Positions 7,418-17,421 of a DNA stretch of 39,778 nt are shown here, in pieces. The stretch is from Prevotella sp. (GTDB taxonomy: Bacteria > Bacteroidota > Bacteroidia > Bacteroidales > Bacteroidaceae), in NCBI GenBank assembly GCA_017476785.1, contig JAFUZD010000017.1, positions 1 through 39,778 on the forward strand, given 5' to 3'. The notes under the pieces were generated by a model, which saw only the letters and a list, made by a program, of their open reading frames with translations, did no database searches and was not told the DNA's origin. A program made the position numbers and the translations under genes. Every line of letters starts with the position of its first letter. Positions within the stretch are counted from its first letter, which is position 1.

Positions 7418-8746
7418 ATGTCAACATTAACGCTTGCAATCGTCATTGTTTTCGTTGCCGGTTATCTGTGCATTGCGCTCGAGAGCGTGACGCGCATCAA
7501 TAAGGCGGCCATTGCGCTGCTGATGTGCGTGCTGTGCTGGACGCTGCTGATGCTGGCTCCCGGAAACTATTATCCTTTTGTGGCCGAAGACGGCGTGGTT
7601 CATCACGTGGCCGAGGTCATAGAGCATCATCTGGGCGATGCCGCTGGGACGCTGTTCTTCCTGATGGGCGCAATGACCATCGTGGAGATTGTGGATTCTA
7701 ACGGCGGCTTCAACTTCGTGCGCGATGCCCTGAAAACGCGCTCGAAGCGCAAACTGCTGTGGCGCGTGGCCTTTATGACCTTCTTCTTGTCGGCTATCCT
7801 CGACAATCTGACCACCTCTATCGTGATGATTATGGTGCTGCGCAAACTGGTGCAGAGCCGCGAGGAGCGGCTCATCTATGCCGCGCTCATCATCATCGCT
7901 GCCAACTCTGGCGGTGCTTTCTCGCCCATTGGCGACGTGACCACCATTATGCTCTGGATTAAGGGCGTCATCACGACGCAGGGCGTGCTCACCGAAATCT
8001 TCATTCCTTCGCTCGTCTCGATGGTTCTTCCGGCCGCCATCCTGAGCCTTTCGCTGAAGGGGAAGTTCGACAAAGAGCAGAACCTACCCTCCGCCAGTGT
8101 CAGTCAGTTCACTAAGGCGCAGCGCAATGCCATCTTCTGGCTCGGCGTGGGCGGATTGGTGTTTGTGCCCATCTTCAAGACGCTCACCCATCTGCCGCCG
8201 TTTATGGGCATCCTGCTGGTGCTCGGCATCTTGTGGACCACGACGGAGATTTTCCACTACAACACGGCCGAAGACGACACGATGGCCAAGCGCGTGAGCG
8301 ATATCCTGTCGCGCATTGACCTCTCTACCATTATGTTCTTCCTCGGCATCCTGATGGCTGTGGCCGTATTACAGGAGGTGGGTGTGCTCACCGCACTGGG
8401 CGAGGGGCTGAACGAGGTGTTTGCCGGCAACTACTATGTCATCAACGGTATCATTGGTGTGCTCTCGTCGATTGTCGACAATGTGCCGCTCGTGGCAGGC
8501 TGTATGGGTATGTATCCCGTGGCTGTTGACGGCGCAATGGCCGTGGACGGCATCTTCTGGCAGCTGCTGGCCTACTGCGCCGGCGTGGGTGGCTCGATGC
8601 TCATCATCGGCTCGGCTGCCGGTGTCGTCGTAATGGGACTGGAGAAGATTACTTTCGGCTGGTATATGAAGCGCATCACGTGGATTGCCTTCGTAGGCTA
8701 TCTGGCCGGCATCCTCGTCTACTGGCTGGAGAAGCTCGTCTTCTGA
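7418..8746 (+). CDS. nhaD: Na+/H+ antiporter, NhaD type
   Basis: Inner-membrane sodium:proton antiporter of the ion transporter superfamily, 442 residues with about 12 hydrophobic segments. Features of the NhaD family include FFLMGAMTIVEIVDSNGGF near residue 80, a helix break with SAILDNLTTSIVMIMVL near 123, the hairpin AANSGGAFSPIGDVTTIMLW near 162, and the second repeat LSSIVDNVPLVAGCMGMY near 352 followed by GVGGSMLIIGSAAGVV. The Asp-Asn pairs in DNLTTS and DNVPL are conserved in this group. The start at 7418 follows the promoter; an upstream ATG at 7328 would include it. It is divergent from rhaB across about 200 bases, and nothing in its sequence links it to rhamnose. Confidence 0.93.
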   Translation: MSTLTLAIVIVFVAGYLCIALESVTRINKAAIALLMCVLCWTLLMLAPGNYYPFVAEDGVVHHVAEVIEHHLGDAAGTLFFLMGAMTIVEIVDSNGGFNFVRDALKTRSKRKLLWRVAFMTFFLSAILDNLTTSIVMIMVLRKLVQSREERLIYAALIIIAANSGGAFSPIGDVTTIMLWIKGVITTQGVLTEIFIPSLVSMVLPAAILSLSLKGKFDKEQNLPSASVSQFTKAQRNAIFWLGVGGLVFVPIFKTLTHLPPFMGILLVLGILWTTTEIFHYNTAEDDTMAKRVSDILSRIDLSTIMFFLGILMAVAVLQEVGVLTALGEGLNEVFAGNYYVINGIIGVLSSIVDNVPLVAGCMGMYPVAVDGAMAVDGIFWQLLAYCAGVGGSMLIIGSAAGVVVMGLEKITFGWYMKRITWIAFVGYLAGILVYWLEKLVF

Positions 8747-8789
8747 TGCCCTCGGGGCACGCCAGTGTCCTGATAGAACATAACAAAAA

Positions 8790-8829
8790 AATGCCTGCAC
8801 ACCGCCCTTCCGGGCCGTGTGCAGGCATT
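8790..8829. terminator. Bidirectional intrinsic terminator between nhaD and the AraC gene
   Basis: A 13-bp perfect stem (8790-8802 with 8817-8829) extends past one mismatch by four more pairs to a TTCC loop. On the minus strand it is followed by a run of seven T, and on the plus strand by CTTGTTTA. It serves two convergent transcripts. Confidence 0.9.
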
Positions 8830-8855
8830 CTTGTTTAGGGGGAATTGCTGCTGCG

Positions 8856-9731
8856 TCAGCGGTTATTGTCGCGCATTTCGCTGGGCTTGCGCCCCATCTT
8901 CTTCTTGAACTTGGCAGAGAAGTAGTCGGGCGAGTCGAATCCGAGCCGATAGGCAATGTCCTTGATGGTGAGGTCGGTGGTGGTGAGCAGCTCCTTAGCG
9001 CGCTGCAGCCGCAGATCCTGCTGATAGGTGGCAGGGCTGAGGCCGGTGTACTCCTTAAAGAGCTTGCGGAAGTTGGAATAGCTGACGCACAGCTCTTCGG
9101 CCACCTGATGAATGGTCAGGTCGCTCTCCAGTGCTTCGCGGATGCGCAACCGGGCGCGGTTGACCATATCGACTTGTGCCTGATTCTTGCCCAGCTCGAT
9201 GTTGCGCTCCAGCGAATACATCATCCCGATGAGATGGTTGACGATGCCCGCCAGCAGCTGCTGGGAGTAGGCCGCCTCGGCCACGGCCGCCTCGTAGGCC
9301 GACTGGTAGAGGTGGATGATGTCGGCTGAATAGCCGATGTGATAGACGGGGTGGGAGGGAGAGAGAAAGTGAGCAGCCACGCGGTCGTCGATGTTGCGGC
9401 CGCGGAATCCAATCCAATACTTCTTCCATCCCCGCTCAGCAAGTGGCTGGTAGGTGTGCCATTCGCCGGGGAATAGCAAGAACAGGTCACCCTCGTGCAG
9501 CGGTGCGCGGTTGACGTGGTCGCTGCTGAAGGTGCCTTCGCCCTCAGTGACGTAGAGTAGCTGGTATTCGTCCAGCGTACGCCCTTTCTCGGTGTTGAAG
9601 TAGTAGCCGTCGGCGTGGCCGTGGGTGGGGTATTCCTCGAAGGGGTCTATCTCTTCGTAACCTACGGTAGAGATGGTGAGCCCCCAGCAGAGGTCGCGCT
9701 CGTTGGCAACCAGATATTTACTTTTCTGCAT
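8856..9731 (-). CDS. AraC-family transcriptional regulator, candidate rhamnose activator
   Basis: DNA-binding regulator of 291 residues with the two-domain AraC layout. An N-terminal cupin-type ligand domain covers about residues 30-110, with YQLLYVTEGEGTF at 56-68, the turn LHEGDLFLLFPGEWHTYQP at 78-96 and KKYWIGFRG at 103-111. The C-terminal double helix-turn-helix (195-288) contains LTIHQVAEELCVSYSNFRKLFK and the second-motif signature IKDIAYRLGFDSPDYFSAKFKKKMG. It has no receiver domain. Its ATG lies 14 bases inside the end of the upstream kinase gene, so it is probably translationally coupled to it. A sugar-binding cupin and the nearby rha genes with a shared operator make it a candidate RhaR. 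The kinases it is cotranscribed with are an alternative input. Confidence 0.9.
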   Translation of the reverse strand: MQKSKYLVANERDLCWGLTISTVGYEEIDPFEEYPTHGHADGYYFNTEKGRTLDEYQLLYVTEGEGTFSSDHVNRAPLHEGDLFLLFPGEWHTYQPLAERGWKKYWIGFRGRNIDDRVAAHFLSPSHPVYHIGYSADIIHLYQSAYEAAVAEAAYSQQLLAGIVNHLIGMMYSLERNIELGKNQAQVDMVNRARLRIREALESDLTIHQVAEELCVSYSNFRKLFKEYTGLSPATYQQDLRLQRAKELLTTTDLTIKDIAYRLGFDSPDYFSAKFKKKMGRKPSEMRDNNR

Positions 9732-12522
9732 TTTCTACATTGCAAGGTATCCAGATCCAGAAGGTTGAACCCGTACCCACTTCGCTCTCTACGCCGACGT
9801 GCCCGTTGCACCACTCGGCAATGGACTTGCAGATGGAGAGACCGAGGCCAGTTCCCTGCACAAAGTCGTCGAGCTTGACGAAACGCTCGAAGATAGCACC
9901 GAGCTTGTCTTCGGGTATGCCGACACCCGTGTCTTCGCAGTAGATGCGCAGTCCGCCGTCCTCGATGGCATAGCCCACGCGGATGTGCCCCTGCTTGGTG
10001 TACTTGACGGCATTGGTGACGAAGTTGGTGATGACCTGCTCAATGCGCCCGATGTCGAGGGTGGTGGGCAGATGGCGGTACGGATTGTCTTTGATGAACT
10101 CCACGGCACCCTCGGCATCCTGTACACGCAGTTCGAGCGACTGGCAGATGTGGTCGAAGGCTGGGGCGAAGTCTACATCGTGTGGCACGACGTTCTGCGG
10201 ACCGTCAATAAGGGTCGACGCCTCGAGGATGTCGTTGATGAGGCGCAGCAGGATGTCGCAGTGGTTGCGGATGATGCGGATGAACTCGCCGCGCTCCTCG
10301 GGCGTGTCGACGGTGCGCAGCAGGTCAGAGAAACCAACGATGGAGTTGAGCGGCGTGCGCAACTCGTGGGTCATTGAGGCGAGGAACATACTCTTCTGCT
10401 GTCCGCTCTCCTCGGCGCGTCGTGTCTCCTCCTTCAGTCGCTGCTGCTTCTCTACGAATTCGGTAATGTCGCGCAGCAGACCGAAGACACCGATTACCTT
10501 CCCCTGCTCGTTCTTAACGGGGATGCCCGACACATTGTAGAAGCGCGGAGAGGAGCCTTCGCCCAGCAGCGGCCGACGGAAATGGCGGTCGAGGCTGAAG
10601 GGACTGTCCCATATCTCGGGATGCTGCAACCCGTGCAAGGCTACCTCTTTCTCTTCCTCGCAGACACGGTCGTAGTATTCGTCAAAAGTGATGGTGTACT
10701 CAGGATGTTTCATCGAGCGCGAATAGACGATGGTGCGTTTCTCAAAGTCGAGATGCCAAACATACGTGTTGCTGTTGGCAAGAATATAGTGCAGTTGCTT
10801 CTCGTAGGCCTGTATCTGCTTGTTGGTCTCGGAGATTTTCCTGCGTTGCAGCAATAGCTGGCGGTCGCGGTCGCGCACGTCGGATATGTCGCGGGTGAAA
10901 TTGATGTAGCAGGTAATCTCGCCCGCATCATTGAAGACGGGAATGACGAAGAACTCAATGCTGCGGTCAATGCCCAACTCAGGATACTCCATTCGCTGGC
11001 ACACCATCAGCGTGTCGCGCTCTCCGGGCGAATAGGCATTGCGGAAGAGTGGAATGTCGAACATACAGACGGTCCACCAGAAACGCTCGTTGTCCGCATT
11101 GTCGAATCCGCAGAGATCCTTCATCGTCTGGTTGAGGCTCATCAGCCAGCCGTCACTGCTGTAGAACGAAGTGGCGATGAGGGGCATCTTGGCCAGCACC
11201 TCGAGCTTCTGTTCCAGTTCGCGTGTGATGCGGTCTTCTTCTTCGTCGTGCGTGATGTCGTGCACACTGTTGATGATGTAGGCCGGCTTGCCCTCTTCGT
11301 CCAGCTCGACTAATGCGTGACCGTGGAGGATGAGCCATTTGGGGGCCTCCGGCGTTCCTGCATTCCACCGTTTATGCAGCTCCGTTTTGCGCTCGCGGCC
11401 GTTGAGCATCAGCTGAATCTTCTTTCGGAAGTCCTCCTGCTCGTTGGGATGGATGCGCGTGATGAACTGCTCCAGCGTCATCTGCTTGACGGGAAGCACA
11501 TTGCCGTAGCGATTGGTCAGCTGGTCGTTGGCAATGTCGTACTGCATAATGTAGAAGTTACCCATATGCAGTGCCTGATACATCATATTGTTCAGGTCGT
11601 TGGCACTGCTCTTGGCCTTAATGGCGTGGGCGCGGGCCAACAGGGAGAGCAGATAGAGAACGATGGCCAGCAACAAGATGCTCAGGATGATGTAAGTGGT
11701 AGTCGATGAACTCGTACTGGTAATCCGGTCAGGGTGGAACCACTTGTCGTTCATCCGCTCTATCTCTCCACTCTGCTTCAGTCGTGAATACTTGTCGTCT
11801 ATCTCGTCGATGAGTAGTTGGTCGCGTCCGATGACGTGAATCTCACTGATAGGGATGTTCACTTCGGCCAGCTTGATACCCTCGAGGTTGAGCTCTTTGA
11901 TTTTCCATTTCAGCGGTTCCTCGCCCCAGACGAAGTATTGGTAGTCGCCGGCTATCACGCCCGTGAGGGCTACCTTAGGCGACTGGAACTCAATCCGAGT
12001 GAGATAGGTGGAGTCTTCGTTGCGGAAGTAATATACCGAATAGTCGGCCGTCTTCAGTGCCAATCCCCGGTCAACGAGGGCGCGGAGAGAATGGATGGCA
12101 GTGGTGTCGCCGGTGGTGGCTGCGCTGATCTTGTTATAGTTGATGATGTTGCGCGTATAGTAGTAGGGCTCTTGCTTGTAGCGGCGGGCATTGGCCAAAA
12201 TGAGGTCGGCCTCACCGCGCTCAAAGGCTTTGATGGCACTTCCCCATTCCTTCAGTACAAACTTATAGGGGAGTCCCAGCTGGTTCATCACGGTACTCAT
12301 CACGTCGATATTTGAGCCGGCCGGTTCACCATTGTCGTTGAGAAACTCGTAGGGCGGCTTGTCCCAGTCGCCGATGATGACGACGGGATGATTGACATCG
12401 TACCGCTTATTCAGCTGAGGCTGGGCAACAGCGTACAATGGCAAGAAGAGCAGGAGGCAGAGCGAGACGTAACGCCGCTTTGCCCGTGTCGTCATTGCTA
12501 ATATGGCTTTCAGATTCCTCAT
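9718..12522 (-). CDS. Sensor histidine kinase with periplasmic SBP_bac_3 and PAS domains (His type, kinase 1)
   Basis: Membrane sensor kinase of 934 residues. A signal-type N-terminus (to about residue 33) leads into a periplasmic solute-binding family 3 domain (about 45-265; DWDKPPYEFLNDNGEPAGSNID), one membrane segment (277-296), and about three PAS-like segments (320-700). The HisKA domain has its phospho-acceptor at His719 in THELRTPLN. The ATPase domain has an intact N-box (NFVTNAVKYT), EDTGVGIP and GTGLGLSI. It ends without a receiver domain. It is the fourth kinase of the operon: 29 bases follow the preceding Tyr-type kinase gene, and its 3' end overlaps the AraC gene by 14 bases. Its catalytic half is closely similar to that of the gene at 15355-17409, so the two are paralogs. 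The ligand is unknown. Confidence 0.93.
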   Translation of the reverse strand: MRNLKAILAMTTRAKRRYVSLCLLLFLPLYAVAQPQLNKRYDVNHPVVIIGDWDKPPYEFLNDNGEPAGSNIDVMSTVMNQLGLPYKFVLKEWGSAIKAFERGEADLILANARRYKQEPYYYTRNIINYNKISAATTGDTTAIHSLRALVDRGLALKTADYSVYYFRNEDSTYLTRIEFQSPKVALTGVIAGDYQYFVWGEEPLKWKIKELNLEGIKLAEVNIPISEIHVIGRDQLLIDEIDDKYSRLKQSGEIERMNDKWFHPDRITSTSSSTTTYIILSILLLAIVLYLLSLLARAHAIKAKSSANDLNNMMYQALHMGNFYIMQYDIANDQLTNRYGNVLPVKQMTLEQFITRIHPNEQEDFRKKIQLMLNGRERKTELHKRWNAGTPEAPKWLILHGHALVELDEEGKPAYIINSVHDITHDEEEDRITRELEQKLEVLAKMPLIATSFYSSDGWLMSLNQTMKDLCGFDNADNERFWWTVCMFDIPLFRNAYSPGERDTLMVCQRMEYPELGIDRSIEFFVIPVFNDAGEITCYINFTRDISDVRDRDRQLLLQRRKISETNKQIQAYEKQLHYILANSNTYVWHLDFEKRTIVYSRSMKHPEYTITFDEYYDRVCEEEKEVALHGLQHPEIWDSPFSLDRHFRRPLLGEGSSPRFYNVSGIPVKNEQGKVIGVFGLLRDITEFVEKQQRLKEETRRAEESGQQKSMFLASMTHELRTPLNSIVGFSDLLRTVDTPEERGEFIRIIRNHCDILLRLINDILEASTLIDGPQNVVPHDVDFAPAFDHICQSLELRVQDAEGAVEFIKDNPYRHLPTTLDIGRIEQVITNFVTNAVKYTKQGHIRVGYAIEDGGLRIYCEDTGVGIPEDKLGAIFERFVKLDDFVQGTGLGLSICKSIAEWCNGHVGVESEVGTGSTFWIWIPCNVENAEK

Positions 12523-12551
12523 AGTCTTTCTTTACGCTTTTGCTGGGTTCG

Positions 12552-15374
12552 TTAAATAATCTTCTTGCGCTTGATGACTGAAGCGTGGCAGGGAATGGTA
12601 ATCCATACGGTGGTGCCCAGACCTGCTTCGGAGTTAATCTCCAATGTTCCGCCCATCTGCTCGGTCAGCTCCTTGCTGATGGGCAGTCCAAGTCCGCTTC
12701 CGCTGTTGGAGTCACTGACAAAGCGTTCGAAGATGTGGTTGATGTCGGCTTGTGGTATCCCGTTGCCTGTATCCTCGATAGAAATCATCAGCCGGCGGCC
12801 GATGTAGTCGTAGCGTGCACGGATGGTGCCGCGTTGGGTGTTCTGTGCTGCATTGGCAGTAATCTGCTCGATGACGCGTCCCAGATTGGTGGCATCAATG
12901 TCTACCTCCAGCTCCTGATAGGGATTCTCCACGATATAGTTCACACCCTCTTTCTTGTAGGGGCTCCATCCTGTGTTGCAGTAGGACTCAAAGCTACCCG
13001 CAAAGTTCCACGGCCGCTTGTTGATTTCTATCATATGGGCATCGAGCCGTGACAGGAAGAGGATGCTATTGATTAGGTGGAGCAACTGGTCAGAATTCTC
13101 GAGAATCTGCTGGATGAAGACTTCTTCGTCGTCTGACGCGTGCTCGGCTTCGAAGAGCTCGGCGAATCCCACCACGGCACTCAGCGGTGTACGAATCTCG
13201 TAGCTCACGTTCTTCAAGAAGCTGTTCTTGGTGTTCTCTACTTCTTGCGCTTTTGCCGTCTCTTGTGCCAGTTGCTGTTCCGTGGCCATTATCTCCGTTA
13301 CGTCGCGGCACATTCCGAAATAGTCCGTCACGTTGCCCGCATCGTCGTAGTTGGGGATGAAGTGGAACTGCAGGTGCAGGAAGTTGCCGCTTGCCACGCG
13401 GATGACGGTACTGATGTCGGTGTCGATGGAGTTGGTGGTGCGGTTGCCCATATTGTTGAGCATACGCATCGCTTTCTTCTTCGACTTGTCATCAACGAGG
13501 GTCATACAGCGGGCCTGCGTGAAAGCGTGCTGCACCTCGTTGGTCTTGCTGTAGATGGTCAGCGTATGCCTGTCGGGCGAGTAGTTGGCCATTCTGACGC
13601 CGGCCGACTTGAGCACGTAGTTGATGTTTGATATATATTCCGTCAGTTCCTTCGTGGCAGCCTGAATCTGTTCGATGCTGGCCTGCTGCTCTCCGATACT
13701 GCCGACCGCCTGTGTGTTGTCGCGCCCAATGGCAAAGATACCCATCAGGTTGTGCTTGTCGTCGAAGACAGGCATCAGCATTGCCTCATAGTAGATGGTG
13801 CCGGTTCGCTTGATGGCTTTCACCTTACGTCCGTGCTGTTCTGTGGGGATGTGGTCGAGGTCGATGATTCGGGTGCTGTGGAATCCGTCCAGCTCTTCGG
13901 CCGAGAGCACGGGCAGGCGCAGGATGTCGCAGTAGGAAACGTGCTCGGCAATGATTTCTTCGCGGTTGCAGCAGAAAGTCTCGCACGCTTTTGGGTTGAT
14001 GTTGACGAGGATGCCGTCTTTGTCGTAGAAGGTCACGTCGAGCATCGGCGTGTTGAATAGTGCCCAGTATTGCAGCTTGCGGTTCTCGGCCTGCCGTTGC
14101 TGCTGGCGTTCCTCCGTGATGTCGCGCTTGGTTCCGATGATGACGGTGGGCTTCCCGTTCTCGCGGTGCAGCACCGACAGGGAAACAAAGAAGTCGCGTT
14201 CCTGTGCATCGCCGTCCTCAGTGTCCTTTGCTTTGATGTTCAGGGTCAGCTCTTCTCGCTCCATATTGGCTATCTGGTTCAGCCCTTCAAGCAGCCGCTT
14301 GAAGTCGCCCGGGTGATAGCGGTTGGCAAATTCCTCAGACGTGTAGGTATAGGCCGGCTGTCCGTTCTCGTTGCGCCACGTGAACACCTGCGTCGCAATG
14401 TCATAGGTCCACATTCTGACCTGACAGGTTTCGAGCACCAGTGCCAGTCGCTTGTTGCGCTGTGCTATCTGCTCCGTCATCCGGCGGCCCTGAATCTGGT
14501 AATTGATGATGTAGAAAATCGTGGTGAGGATAAACAGCAGGATAGCACCTACCACGTACCACACCCACGCGGGGATGCCTTTTTCGTGACGCTCGGGATA
14601 GAACCACTTGTTTTGGATGTTGCGCAGCTTCTCAGCCGAGCTGAGCTCAGTGTAGACGCTGTCCAGCTGATTCAGCAGCCGCGTGTCGTTCGACATAAAC
14701 TTGTATTCTCCGTGGGGCATATCCACAGGCGTAATCTGCAAGTCGTCTATCTGGTATTTGCGCAGCAGCCATTTCAGTGACAGCGTGTTCCACACAATCT
14801 GTCCCGTTCCTGTGGAGCTGATTTCCTGAATCGACTCCTTAATGTCGTTCGAAGGAATGGCATTGGCACCCCATCCATAGTCTACCATCAGATGGTGGCA
14901 CAGGCTGCCTTCGTACACCGTTACCTGCTGCTGACTGAGGTCCTTGAACGTCTGCACTCCAATGGGCTTGTTCTTCGGCCCCACCACACTCTGCGTAAAG
15001 AGCGTAACGGCATTCTGACTGTACTTGCCGTATTCGTTGTGGAATCCCGCGGCCAGTCCGAGCATCAGGTCCGAACGCCCGTCCCGTAAGTCGACGAGTG
15101 CCTCTTGGCGGGGCTTCATCTTGATGATGTAGGGAATGTTCAGCTCTTTCAGTATCAGTCTGACCAGATCCACATTGTATCCGTCGGGCTCTCCTTTCTC
15201 GTTGAGAAACGAGTAGGGCCATAAGTCCCACGTATCTTCATACACCAGCGGTGCTTCTTTCGTGTATATGCGCGGTTGCCCTGCCGAAGGCGCCGTGGCA
15301 GCCGATGCTTGGAGTGCTCCGAAGACAAGCAGCAGGAGTCCTAAGAGCCATTTGCTATGGTTGTTCATTATCAT
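12552..15374 (-). CDS. Sensor kinase-like protein with SBP_bac_3 and PAS domains, Tyr in place of phospho-His (Tyr type, kinase 2)
   Basis: A 940-residue membrane protein built like a sensor kinase: signal peptide (to about 26), periplasmic SBP family 3 domain (about 40-265; WDLWPYSFLNEKGEPDGYNVD), one membrane segment (about 275-300), several PAS-like segments, HisKA and ATPase domains. The H-box reads SYEIRTPLS, with Tyr725 (codon 13200-13202) where the acceptor His belongs. The N-box reads QITANAAQNT, lacking the first Asn and the Lys-Tyr pair of active kinases, while EDTGNGIP and GSGLGLPI remain. It probably cannot autophosphorylate on His in the usual way. Possible starts are 15374 and 15368; the second gives a 14-base overlap with the upstream gene. 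Its closest relative in the window is 17422-19557. Confidence 0.92.
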   Translation of the reverse strand: MIMNNHSKWLLGLLLLVFGALQASAATAPSAGQPRIYTKEAPLVYEDTWDLWPYSFLNEKGEPDGYNVDLVRLILKELNIPYIIKMKPRQEALVDLRDGRSDLMLGLAAGFHNEYGKYSQNAVTLFTQSVVGPKNKPIGVQTFKDLSQQQVTVYEGSLCHHLMVDYGWGANAIPSNDIKESIQEISSTGTGQIVWNTLSLKWLLRKYQIDDLQITPVDMPHGEYKFMSNDTRLLNQLDSVYTELSSAEKLRNIQNKWFYPERHEKGIPAWVWYVVGAILLFILTTIFYIINYQIQGRRMTEQIAQRNKRLALVLETCQVRMWTYDIATQVFTWRNENGQPAYTYTSEEFANRYHPGDFKRLLEGLNQIANMEREELTLNIKAKDTEDGDAQERDFFVSLSVLHRENGKPTVIIGTKRDITEERQQQRQAENRKLQYWALFNTPMLDVTFYDKDGILVNINPKACETFCCNREEIIAEHVSYCDILRLPVLSAEELDGFHSTRIIDLDHIPTEQHGRKVKAIKRTGTIYYEAMLMPVFDDKHNLMGIFAIGRDNTQAVGSIGEQQASIEQIQAATKELTEYISNINYVLKSAGVRMANYSPDRHTLTIYSKTNEVQHAFTQARCMTLVDDKSKKKAMRMLNNMGNRTTNSIDTDISTVIRVASGNFLHLQFHFIPNYDDAGNVTDYFGMCRDVTEIMATEQQLAQETAKAQEVENTKNSFLKNVSYEIRTPLSAVVGFAELFEAEHASDDEEVFIQQILENSDQLLHLINSILFLSRLDAHMIEINKRPWNFAGSFESYCNTGWSPYKKEGVNYIVENPYQELEVDIDATNLGRVIEQITANAAQNTQRGTIRARYDYIGRRLMISIEDTGNGIPQADINHIFERFVSDSNSGSGLGLPISKELTEQMGGTLEINSEAGLGTTVWITIPCHASVIKRKKII

Positions 15375-17409
15375 TCCTCGTTATCTTGGTTTTTATGTCG
15401 CACGGAATCCACAACCAGAAAGTAGAGCCTTTGCCCACCTCACTGTCGACGCCGATATCTCCCTTACAGCGTTCGGCAATGGCTTTGCAGATGGAGAGAC
15501 CCAAACCAGTGCCTTGAATGTAGTCGTTGAGCTTCACAAACCGCTCGAACACTTTCTGGCACTGGTCTTTGGGAATGCCGGCACCCGTGTCTTCGCAGAA
15601 GATGTAGAGTCCGTTGTCTCTTTCGTGATAGCCCACGCGGATGTGGCCCTGATGGGTGTATTTCACGGCGTTGGTGACGAAATTGGTAATCACCTGCTGG
15701 ATGCGTCCGTTGTCGATGCTGGTGACCAGCGACTTGTAAGGATTGTCCTTGATGAATTCCACATTCGGATTCTCCACACGTTGCGCCAACGACTGGCATA
15801 TCTCGTCGAACGACTGGGCAAAGTCCACTTCCTCCGGCTGCATAATCAGTCCGTTGGAGTCCATTGCCGAGATGGCGAGGATGTCGTTAATCAGGCGCAG
15901 CAGCATATCGCAGTTGTTGTGAATGATATGTATCAGCTCGCGCTTGTCGTCCGACGACTCCATCGTCTGGATGAGGTCCGAGAAACCGACGATGGCGTTG
16001 AGCGGAGTCCGGATTTCGTGGGTCATATTGGCAAGGAACACACTCTTCATCCGTCCAGAGTCATTGGCGCGCTCCGTCTCGCGCTTAAGGCGTTCTTGTG
16101 CCTCGATGGCCTTCGACATATTACGAATCAGTCCGAAGCAGCCGGTCAGGCGGCCGTTCTTATCGTAGACGGGAATGCTGTTGATCTGGTTCCACTGCAG
16201 CTGGTCGGTATCGTGGAACAGAGGGCGCATCTGGCAGAGATAGGAGACTGGCTCCTTAAAGTGCTCTTCAGGATGACGGAAGTTTTCTGCAATCTCCTCG
16301 CCCTCGTTGACGAAGTAGGTCTCGAACTCGTCAAACGTCATTTCCAGCTCCATCGTGCTCAGTCCTTTGTAGAACTTGATGCTGCGGTCGCTGAATGAGG
16401 TCTGCCATACGCGCATATCGCAGGCTTCCATCATATATTTCAACTCGGTCTCGTAGCGCTGTATCTCTTCGTTGGCTTTCTGGATTTGCTGTTCATTGAG
16501 CTTGGCTTGCAGATAAATCTGACGTTCCTCGGTGACGTCGCGTGCAGCAATCGAGATGTACATCAGTTTGCCTTGCTCGTCGCGGATGGGATATAGTCGC
16601 AACTCAATGTAGTTGTGCATATCCTTTTCCGTAATCTGGCTTTGCGTGCATACCCAGAACTCTTCTACGTTATGGCGGTCCACGTTGTCGCGCACGGGTT
16701 GCAAGTCGAATAGGTTGTGGCTGGAGAAGAAAGCATCCGTCTCCCCGTCGAAGTGGCATATCTCGCGCATTATGCGGTTGGCACCCAGCAAATGGCCCTT
16801 CGCATCGTAGAACGACAGGCCGATAATCGACTGCTCGAAAATCTGCTGGTAGCGGTCGGTCAGGTCGCTGATGCGCTCTTGCTCTTTCTGAATGTCGGTC
16901 TTGTCAATCATCGTGGCAATGATGAGGGTGGGTTTGCTGAATCCCTCTCTGCGCTCGGTAATGGCCGTGCAGTGCACGTACCTCCATTCGCTCCTGTCGT
17001 CCCACCGGCAGCGGAAACGCATCTCGTCAGTGGTTGTCTCGCCGCTGCCCAGCCGTTTGAGGAAGGTTCTCAAGGATGCTTGGTCGTCGGGATGTATGTA
17101 GTTGATGAATTGTTCGGTCGTATGCGGTTCTGCCAAGACAGACTCTCCGTGGATGTCGTAGACGCTGTCTTGCAGCAGGTCGATGCCGATGACGTGTGTA
17201 TCGCTGATCTCCAGTGCGTGGCGCATCATCTTGGTCAGGTCGACCGTGCGTTTGCTCTTGGCCCTTACGCGGCGGATGATGATGCGGTTGAGGATGAAGA
17301 CCACCGTAAAGGCGATGACGACGGCGGCCACCAGCAGCCACGCCAGCAGTGGAATGGCGTAGAAGTCGTTGGTCTGCGTATATAATAATAGGTGTGTAAG
17401 CATCTTCAT
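15355..17409 (-). CDS. PAS-domain sensor histidine kinase without periplasmic domain (His type, kinase 3)
   Basis: A 684-residue kinase with a short N-terminus and a single membrane segment (about residues 19-43), then PAS-like segments (about 60-180, 190-310, 330-445). The HisKA domain has acceptor His464 in THEIRTPLN. The ATPase domain has an intact N-box (NFVTNAVKYT), EDTGAGIP and GTGLGLSI. The last 240 residues follow kinase 1 closely, including VEFIKDNPY and FWLWIPCDI. Unlike kinase 1 it has no SBP domain and no receiver. It lies 12 bases after the Tyr-type kinase 4 gene and overlaps the start of kinase 2 by 14-20 bases, so the whole array looks translationally linked. Its signal is probably cytoplasmic, membrane-borne, or passed from a partner protein. 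Confidence 0.92.
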   Translation of the reverse strand: MKMLTHLLLYTQTNDFYAIPLLAWLLVAAVVIAFTVVFILNRIIIRRVRAKSKRTVDLTKMMRHALEISDTHVIGIDLLQDSVYDIHGESVLAEPHTTEQFINYIHPDDQASLRTFLKRLGSGETTTDEMRFRCRWDDRSEWRYVHCTAITERREGFSKPTLIIATMIDKTDIQKEQERISDLTDRYQQIFEQSIIGLSFYDAKGHLLGANRIMREICHFDGETDAFFSSHNLFDLQPVRDNVDRHNVEEFWVCTQSQITEKDMHNYIELRLYPIRDEQGKLMYISIAARDVTEERQIYLQAKLNEQQIQKANEEIQRYETELKYMMEACDMRVWQTSFSDRSIKFYKGLSTMELEMTFDEFETYFVNEGEEIAENFRHPEEHFKEPVSYLCQMRPLFHDTDQLQWNQINSIPVYDKNGRLTGCFGLIRNMSKAIEAQERLKRETERANDSGRMKSVFLANMTHEIRTPLNAIVGFSDLIQTMESSDDKRELIHIIHNNCDMLLRLINDILAISAMDSNGLIMQPEEVDFAQSFDEICQSLAQRVENPNVEFIKDNPYKSLVTSIDNGRIQQVITNFVTNAVKYTHQGHIRVGYHERDNGLYIFCEDTGAGIPKDQCQKVFERFVKLNDYIQGTGLGLSICKAIAERCKGDIGVDSEVGKGSTFWLWIPCDIKTKITRNDNEQP

Positions 17410-17421
17410 TGTTGCTTGTCG